From an uncultured Roseicyclus sp. (lineage in GTDB: Bacteria > Pseudomonadota > Alphaproteobacteria > Rhodobacterales > Rhodobacteraceae): DNA of 64,000 bases. Below are positions 59,273 to 64,000 of the stretch, piece by piece. Below the pieces are notes generated by a model. It was not told the DNA's origin and did not search any database. It was given only the letters and a program-made list of their open reading frames with translations. Location of the stretch: contig CAKZPN010000046.1 in NCBI GenBank assembly GCA_937139335.1, positions 1 to 64,000 of the forward strand, given 5' to 3'. A program made the translations under genes and the position numbers. Each line of letters opens with the position of its first letter. The first letter of the stretch is position 1.

Positions 59273-60796
59273 CTACCCCGCCTTGTGCTGGAACACCCCC
59301 GCATACCGCGTGCGCAGCTCGGCCTTTTGCACCTTCCCCATCGTGTTGCGCGGCAGCGCCTCGAGGATCTCGACATGCCGCGGGCGCTTGAAGCCGGCGA
59401 GATCCTCGCGCGCCGCCGCCGTGATCGCGGCAAGGTCGATCTCCTGCCCCGGCTCGGGCACCAGCAGGGCCACCACGCTCTCGCCGAAATCCGGGTGCGG
59501 GGCGCCGATCACGGCGCTTTCCAGCACGCCGGGCTGGGCGTCGAGGAACAGCTCGATCTCCTTGGGATAGATGTTGTAGCCGCCCGAGATAACCAGATCC
59601 TTGCCGCGCCCGACGATGGTGACGTAGCCGTCGGCGTCGATGCGGGCGAGGTCGCCGGTGATGAACCAGCCATCCTCCATCAGCTCCTCCCGCGTCTTCT
59701 CGGGCATGTTCCAGTAGCCCTTGAAGACATTGGGGCCGCGGACATGCAGCATCCCGATCTCGCCCGTGGGGAGCGGCTCTCGCGCCTCGGGGTCGCAGAC
59801 GCGCACCTCGACGCCGGGCAGCGGCATCCCCACGGTACCTGCCCGCCGGTCGCCGTCATAGGGGTTCGAAGTGTTCATCGAGGTTTCGGTCATGCCGTAG
59901 CGTTCGAGGATGCGGTGGCCGGTGCGCGCCTCGAAGGCGACATGTGTGTCGGCCAAGAGCGGCGCGGAGCCCGACACGAAGAGCCGCATGTGTTCGGTCA
60001 ACTCGCGGGTGAAGCGTGCATCGTCCAGAAGCCGCGTGTAGAAGGTCGGCACGCCCATCATTGTCGTGGCCCGCGGGATCTGCGCCAGCACGCTCTCCTG
60101 CTCGAAGCGCGGCAGGAAGATCAGCGCGCCGCCGGCCAGCAGCGTCACGTTGGTCGCGACGAAAAGCCCGTGGCTGTGAAAGATCGGCAGCGCGTGCAGC
60201 AGCACGTCGTCGGCGGTGAAGCGCCAGGTGACCACCAGCGCCTCGGCGTTCGACAGCAGGTTCTTCTGCGTCAGCATCGCGCCCTTGGACCGCCCGGTGG
60301 TGCCGGACGTGTAAAGGAGCGCCGCGAGATCATCCTCGGCCCGGTCCACGGCTGTGAAACTGTCGGGTTGCTCCGCCACCAGATCGCTCAGGCTGCCGCT
60401 GCCGTCGCCGGCCAGCGTCTTCAGCGCGGACCCAGCGGCCTTGGCGATGGGCGCCATCGCCTCCGCCTCGCCCGGATCGCAGACGAAGAGCGCCGCCCCG
60501 CTGTCGCCGACGAAATAGTCCAGTTCCTTCGGCGTGTAGGCGGTGTTGAGCGGCAGGAACACGGCGCCTGATTTCAGGCAGGCGGCGTAGAGCGCGAGCG
60601 CCTGCGGCGATTTCTCTACATGCACCGCCACCCGGTCGCCCGGCGCGACGCCAAGCGCCGCCAGCGCGTTCGCTGTCCGGTCGGCCATCGCCAGGAACTG
60701 CGCGTAGCTGAGCGTGGTCGCGTCCGCGAGATGGAGAAAGACACGGTCCGACCCCTCGTGCGGGGCCAGAAGCGCGTCGTAGAGCGGGTTGGTCAT
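59273..60796 (-). CDS. matB: Acyl-CoA synthetase, malonyl-CoA synthetase-like
   Basis: The 507-aa adenylate-forming enzyme has AMP-binding motifs: LLYTSGTTGRSKGAMLTQKNL (near residue 160), the MTETSMNTSNPYDGDRRAGTVGMPLPG region, GWFITGDLARIDADGYVTIVGRGKDLVISGGYNIYPKEIE, and the C-terminal Lys in LPRNTMGKVQKAELR. The MNTSNPY..RRAGTVG segment after the Glu matches malonyl-CoA synthetases (MatB). A GntR regulator just upstream fits the matR-matB arrangement. It makes malonyl-CoA (or methylmalonyl-CoA) from free acid, CoA and ATP. Confidence 0.85.
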   Translation of the reverse strand: MTNPLYDALLAPHEGSDRVFLHLADATTLSYAQFLAMADRTANALAALGVAPGDRVAVHVEKSPQALALYAACLKSGAVFLPLNTAYTPKELDYFVGDSGAALFVCDPGEAEAMAPIAKAAGSALKTLAGDGSGSLSDLVAEQPDSFTAVDRAEDDLAALLYTSGTTGRSKGAMLTQKNLLSNAEALVVTWRFTADDVLLHALPIFHSHGLFVATNVTLLAGGALIFLPRFEQESVLAQIPRATTMMGVPTFYTRLLDDARFTRELTEHMRLFVSGSAPLLADTHVAFEARTGHRILERYGMTETSMNTSNPYDGDRRAGTVGMPLPGVEVRVCDPEAREPLPTGEIGMLHVRGPNVFKGYWNMPEKTREELMEDGWFITGDLARIDADGYVTIVGRGKDLVISGGYNIYPKEIELFLDAQPGVLESAVIGAPHPDFGESVVALLVPEPGQEIDLAAITAAAREDLAGFKRPRHVEILEALPRNTMGKVQKAELRTRYAGVFQHKAG

Positions 60797-60836
60797 CGGT
60801 GCAGTCCCTCGTGGTAGTTGCGGCCGGCTCTGCCCA

Positions 60837-61529
60837 TTAGGCGGCGGGGTCGGCTTCGATCATGCTGGTGTAGCGGCTGAGACCGCCGACGATATGTTCC
60901 TGCGCGGCGTGGCGGGCGGCCTCGGCATCCCCCGCGGCGACGGCGCGCACGATCACCTCGTGCTCCTCGATCGAGCGCGCGATGTTGCTCGCGATCGACA
61001 GGCCCTTGCGGCGGAACAGGTGCATTTCCTTGACCAGGTTGTCGTAGATCACCTTGGCCTTGGGGTTGGCGGCGCCCTGCAGCAGCAGGTCGTGGAACTC
61101 GATGTTCAGCGCGTAGTAATGCGCGGGCTCGGCCTTGGCCTTCGGCGCGCGCATCTGGTCGAGGTTGTGACGCAGGTCCGCGATCAGGCGCGGCTCCGCC
61201 CCCTCGCCCACCCGGCGCGCGGCGGCGGCGCAGGCCATGGCAAAGATCGCGCCGCGCAATTCGTAGAGGTTGCGGACCTCGTCCAGCGTCGTCTCGTGCA
61301 CGAAGGCGCCGCGGTTCGCGATCAGGTCGATGAGCCCGCTGTCGGCCAGCGAGCGGATCGCCTCTCGCACCGTGCCGCGGCTGACGCCCATGGCGGTGGA
61401 CAACGACAGTTCGTTGAGCTTCTCGCCCGCCGAAAGCTCGCCGTCCACGATCATGCGTTCGATCTCGCCGCGCACCTCGACCGCCAGCGTCGCGCGCCGA
61501 GGGCCGATCGACCTTGCCCCTGTCATCAT
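60837..61529 (-). CDS. GntR-family regulator (FCD type)
   Basis: The 230-aa protein has an N-terminal wHTH (VRGEIERMIVDGELSAGEKLNELSLSTAMGVSRGTVREAIRSLADSGLIDLIANRGAFV) and an FCD ligand-binding domain with the metal-site pattern (NLYELRGAIFAMACAAAARR, FHDLLLQGAANPK, EEHEVIVRAVAAGDAEAARHAAQEHI). It is probably a repressor responding to a carboxylic acid. It is divergent from the CoA-transferase operon and precedes the matB-like gene, so it likely controls both. Two adjacent ATGs (61529 and 61526) are possible. Confidence 0.9.
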   Translation of the reverse strand: MMTGARSIGPRRATLAVEVRGEIERMIVDGELSAGEKLNELSLSTAMGVSRGTVREAIRSLADSGLIDLIANRGAFVHETTLDEVRNLYELRGAIFAMACAAAARRVGEGAEPRLIADLRHNLDQMRAPKAKAEPAHYYALNIEFHDLLLQGAANPKAKVIYDNLVKEMHLFRRKGLSIASNIARSIEEHEVIVRAVAAGDAEAARHAAQEHIVGGLSRYTSMIEADPAA

Positions 61530-61584
61530 CTGCTCACCTCACTCGGCCTGCCATATTTTGTCAACAATTAACATTTTTATTGTC

Positions 61585-61607
61585 ATGTATCAGCATATGT
61601 CATACAT
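61585..61607. promoter_or_regulatory. Probable GntR operator in the divergent promoter region
   Basis: ATGTAT (61585-61590) and ATACAT (61602-61607) form an inverted repeat in the AT-rich gap between the GntR and CoA-transferase genes. TTGTCA at 61559-61564 and TTGTCA at 61580-61585 lie nearby as possible -35 elements. Confidence 0.5.
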
Positions 61608-61640
61608 CACTTTCCTAAGACGCACCAAGGGGGAGAGCAC

Positions 61641-62882
61641 ATGACACCGCCTTCAGGACAGCCGGCCGCAGCCCCGGGCAAGGCAGACGAGACCGCCGGC
61701 GGCGTGGCCCGGGCCAGCACCGCGCTGAACGGGCTGCGCGTGCTCGACCTGACGCGCGTGCGCTCCGGGCCAACCTGCGTGCGCCAACTGGCCGACTGGG
61801 GCGCCGATGTCATCAAGATCGAGGCGCCCGTGGACGAGGCGCAGTTCGGCGGCCCGCGCGAAGGCCCCGATTTCCAGAACCTGCACCGCAACAAGCGCTC
61901 CGTAACGCTCGACCTGAAATCCGAGGCGGCGCTGGCGGCGTTCAAGCGGCTGGCCGACACCGCCGACATCATCGTGGAAAACTTCCGCCCCGGCGTGAAG
62001 AAACGCCTTGGTATCGACTACGACACGCTGAGCGCCACAAACCCCGGCCTGATCTACGCCTCGATCTCGGGCTTCGGGCAGGACGGCCCGATGGCCGACC
62101 GCCCCGGCTTCGACCAGATCGCACAGGGCATGGGCGGCCTGATGTCGATCACCGGCGAGCCGGGCCAGGGCCCGATGCGCGTGGGCATTCCCATCGCGGA
62201 CCTTTGCGCCGGCCTCTTCGCCGCGCAGGGCATCCTGATCGCGCTTTTCGAGCGTCAAAGCTCGGGCCGCGGGCAATGGGTCCAGACCTCGCTGTTGCAG
62301 GCGCAGGTCTTCATGCTCGATTTCCAGGCCGCGCGCTGGCTGATGGACGGCGTGGTGCCGAAACAGGCGGGCAACAATCACCCGACGACGATTCCCACCG
62401 GCGTGTTCAAGACGTCGGACGGGCACATGAACATCGCCGTCACCGGCAACGTCATCTGGCAGAAGTTCTGCACCATCATGGGCCGCGAGGACTGGATCAC
62501 CGACGCGCGTTTCGACAGCGCCGCCGCCCGGTCCGAGAACCGCGATGTCCTGAACGAGGAGATCGGCGCGATCACCGCCACCGCCTCCACCGCCGAGTGG
62601 ATCGAGCGGTTCACCGGCGCGGGCGTGCCGGCGGGCGAGATCAACGACATCGGCCAGGTCTTCCAGACGCCGCAGGTGCGCCACCTTGGCCTCGCCCAGC
62701 CCGTCGTCAGCCAGGAACGCGGCGAGACCGAACTGGTGGGCCAGCCCATCATCATGAGCCGCACGCCGAGCCATATCGCCACGCCGCCGCCGCTCGCCGG
62801 CCAGCACACCGCGGAATTGTTGGCCGAGGTCGGCTATTCCGAGGCCGAGATCGCAGAGATGAAGGCCGCAGGCGCCATCTGA
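61641..62882 (+). CDS. CaiB/BaiF-family CoA transferase (class III)
   Basis: The 413-aa enzyme has the class III opening LNGLRVLDLTRVRSGPTCVRQLADWGADVIKIEAP. The rest includes NLHRNKRSVTLDLKSE, VENFRPGVKKRLGIDYDTLSATNPGLIYASISGFGQDGP, RPGFDQIAQGMGGLMSITGEP with the catalytic Asp, and a C-terminal helix. It moves CoA between carboxylic acids. The extra 25 residues at the N-terminus are Pro/Ala-rich. It is first in an operon with enoyl-CoA hydratase and thioesterase genes. Substrate unknown. Confidence 0.93.
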   Translation: MTPPSGQPAAAPGKADETAGGVARASTALNGLRVLDLTRVRSGPTCVRQLADWGADVIKIEAPVDEAQFGGPREGPDFQNLHRNKRSVTLDLKSEAALAAFKRLADTADIIVENFRPGVKKRLGIDYDTLSATNPGLIYASISGFGQDGPMADRPGFDQIAQGMGGLMSITGEPGQGPMRVGIPIADLCAGLFAAQGILIALFERQSSGRGQWVQTSLLQAQVFMLDFQAARWLMDGVVPKQAGNNHPTTIPTGVFKTSDGHMNIAVTGNVIWQKFCTIMGREDWITDARFDSAAARSENRDVLNEEIGAITATASTAEWIERFTGAGVPAGEINDIGQVFQTPQVRHLGLAQPVVSQERGETELVGQPIIMSRTPSHIATPPPLAGQHTAELLAEVGYSEAEIAEMKAAGAI

Positions 62883-62906
62883 GAACCCCGAAGGAACGAA
62901 CACGAC

Positions 62907-63692
62907 ATGACCGACAAGATCCTCACCGAACAGACGGGCGAGATCGCCCGGATCATCTTCAACCAGCCGGAAAAGCGCAACGCCGTGTCGCTGGAGATGT
63001 GGGAGGCCGTGGAGGCCGCGCTGACCCGGTTCGAGGCCGACCCCTCGGTGCGCATCCTGATCCTGTCGGGCGCGGGCGGAAAGGCCTTCGTATCGGGCGC
63101 CGACATCTCGAAGTTCGAGAGCGAGCGCGCCAGCGAGGAAGCCGTGGCGCATTACAACGCCACCACCAAGCGCGTCTATGACCGGATGGAGGCCTTCACC
63201 AAGCCCACCATCGCGCAGATCGACGGGTTCTGCATCGGCGGCGGCGTGGCGCTGGCGCTGTGCTGCGACCTGCGCATCTGCGGCGAAGGCTCGAACTTCG
63301 CCGTGCCCGCCGCCAAGCTGGGACTCGGCTACGGCTTCCCCGGCATCAAGCGGCTGGTCGACGTGGTCGGCCCGTCCTTCGCCAAGGAGATCTTCTTCAC
63401 CGCCCGCCGCTTCACCGCCGAGGAAGCGCGCGTGATGGGTCTCGTGAACCGCGTGGTGCCCGATGCGGAGGTCGGCACGGTCGCGCAGGAAACCGCGCAG
63501 ATGATCGCGGCCAACGCGCCGATGACGGTCAACTCGGTGAAATTCATCGTCGGCCAGACCGTCACTCCCGAGAGCGAGCGCGACCTGGAAGGCTGCGAGG
63601 CGCGCGTGAATGCGTGTTTCGGAAGCCAGGACTACATCGAGGGCCGCCGCGCCTTCCTGGAAAAGCGCAAGCCGAACTTCGTCGGCGCGTGA
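62907..63692 (+). CDS. Enoyl-CoA hydratase/isomerase family protein
   Basis: The 261-aa crotonase-fold enzyme has LSGAGGKAFVSGADISKFES as oxyanion-hole region, IDGFCIGGGVALALCCDLRICGEGSNFAVPAAKLGLGYGFPGIKRLVDVVGPSFAKEIFFTARRFTAEEARVMGLVNRVVPD, and a C-terminal helix ending RAFLEKRKPNF. The FGYG-type stretch lacks one of the two usual hydratase glutamates as far as I can see, so isomerase or hydrolase activity is possible. It lies 24 bp after the CoA-transferase gene. Confidence 0.9.
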   Translation: MTDKILTEQTGEIARIIFNQPEKRNAVSLEMWEAVEAALTRFEADPSVRILILSGAGGKAFVSGADISKFESERASEEAVAHYNATTKRVYDRMEAFTKPTIAQIDGFCIGGGVALALCCDLRICGEGSNFAVPAAKLGLGYGFPGIKRLVDVVGPSFAKEIFFTARRFTAEEARVMGLVNRVVPDAEVGTVAQETAQMIAANAPMTVNSVKFIVGQTVTPESERDLEGCEARVNACFGSQDYIEGRRAFLEKRKPNFVGA

Positions 63693-63700
63693 CCGGTCCG

Positions 63701-64000
63701 ATGTCCGGTTCCAAACCCGCCCGAATAGACGTGGATCAGGCGTCGGCGCGCCTGACCAAGGCGCTCGACGACCACGAACAGGCGTTCGAGAAATTCTTCC
63801 TCGCGCGCTTTCTAGACCTGTCCTTTGCCTATCTTCCCGAGGACGCGGCGGATGGCGACAAGCAGGTCTGCCGCGTCACCTTCCCGGTGCATGACATGCT
63901 GAAGAACCCGCAGGGCGTGCTTCATGGCGGGATCATGGCGACGGCGATGGATGTCTCGATGGGACACCTGATCGCCAAGGTCGCCGGCCCCGCCGCGACG
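63701..64000 (+). CDS. Hotdog-fold thioesterase (PaaI-like), 3' end outside window
   Basis: From the ATG at 63701 the frame stays open for 100 codons to the window edge. VCRVTFPVHDMLKNPQGVLHGGIMATAMDVSMGHLIAKVAG is the PaaI-type hotdog signature, with the His-Gly-Gly of the substrate pocket and a downstream Asp. The N-terminal 60 residues are helical. It follows the hydratase by 8 bp and probably releases the CoA product of the pathway. Confidence 0.85.
   Translation, partial: MSGSKPARIDVDQASARLTKALDDHEQAFEKFFLARFLDLSFAYLPEDAADGDKQVCRVTFPVHDMLKNPQGVLHGGIMATAMDVSMGHLIAKVAGPAAT

Overview
The window reads as chromosome of a GC-rich alphaproteobacterium of the Rhodobacteraceae (Roseobacter/Paracoccus relatives). 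The clues are rpsB-tsf, rpmA-rplU, obgE-proB-proA, an aroQ-luxR pair, a 3-hydroxybutyrate dehydrogenase/patatin pair, psuK-psuG, strong GC bias at third codon positions, and a short dispersed repeat (CTTCTCTGTTTC-NN-AAATATCC plus a G/C-rich hairpin) present three times between genes. All assignments rest on reading translated sequence; no database search was possible.

Layout. (1) 1-2216 is a patchwork. A phage major-capsid-like gene runs off the left edge on the minus strand. It is joined head to head, near 1010-1060, to the 3' part of a secreted-protein gene and the first 47 codons of a type I secretion ABC transporter. That is joined near 2195-2216 to a patatin gene lacking its 3' end. These look like assembly joins or recombination scars. 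(2) 2216-24013 is ordinary core chromosome: PHB metabolism, a peptide-type ABC binding protein, pseudouridine catabolism, ribosomal genes, a LuxR solo, PhoR-like kinase, proline synthesis, Obg. It holds a convincing sRNA or attenuator upstream of bdhA and a structured rpsB leader. (3) 24014-24103 is tRNA-Ser(CGA). Its 3' end (24096-24110) is repeated as a 15-bp direct repeat at 58556-58570, framing a genomic island of about 34.5 kb. (4) 58597-64000 is core again: DUF4112, Pmp3, MatB-like synthetase with a GntR regulator, then CoA-transferase, enoyl-CoA hydratase and a thioesterase cut by the right edge.

The island has four blocks. Block A (24393-31153) is a type I restriction-modification operon (hsdR-hsdM-hsdS) with two overlapping extra genes, a HipA-like kinase and a DUF3037 protein. 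Block B (31311-36204) is a tightly overlapping integration/replication operon: AlpA-like, D5-type primase-helicase, a 64-aa protein, DUF2924, large serine recombinase, HTH protein. Block C (36324-45390) holds a two-gene QueC-like system that may be an undescribed defence module, a near-palindrome of about 100 bp, SRAP, a ParB-methyltransferase fusion, two tandem small terminases, a resolvase, a decayed M15 endolysin and a nested spanin pair. The virion genes that should lie between terminase and lysis genes are missing, so this is a defective prophage. Block D (45506-58467) is heavy-metal cargo: a Zn/Cd/Pb-type P1B ATPase, ZIP and CDF transporters, LspA, two L,D-transpeptidases, an M23 peptidase, two SCO proteins, DsbA/DsbB, PCu(A)C, DUF411, a MerR-family sensor, YnfA and a transglutaminase-like protein.

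The metal genes appear to be one regulon. Three near-identical MerR-type promoters (TTGAAG/C, 19-bp spacer holding a dyad of the CTNNAG-N3-CTNNAG type) lie before the ATPase, the SCO/Dsb/PCuAC operon and the transglutaminase-CDF pair, and the only MerR gene lies between the last two. A separate Fur-family-like box precedes the ZIP transporter.
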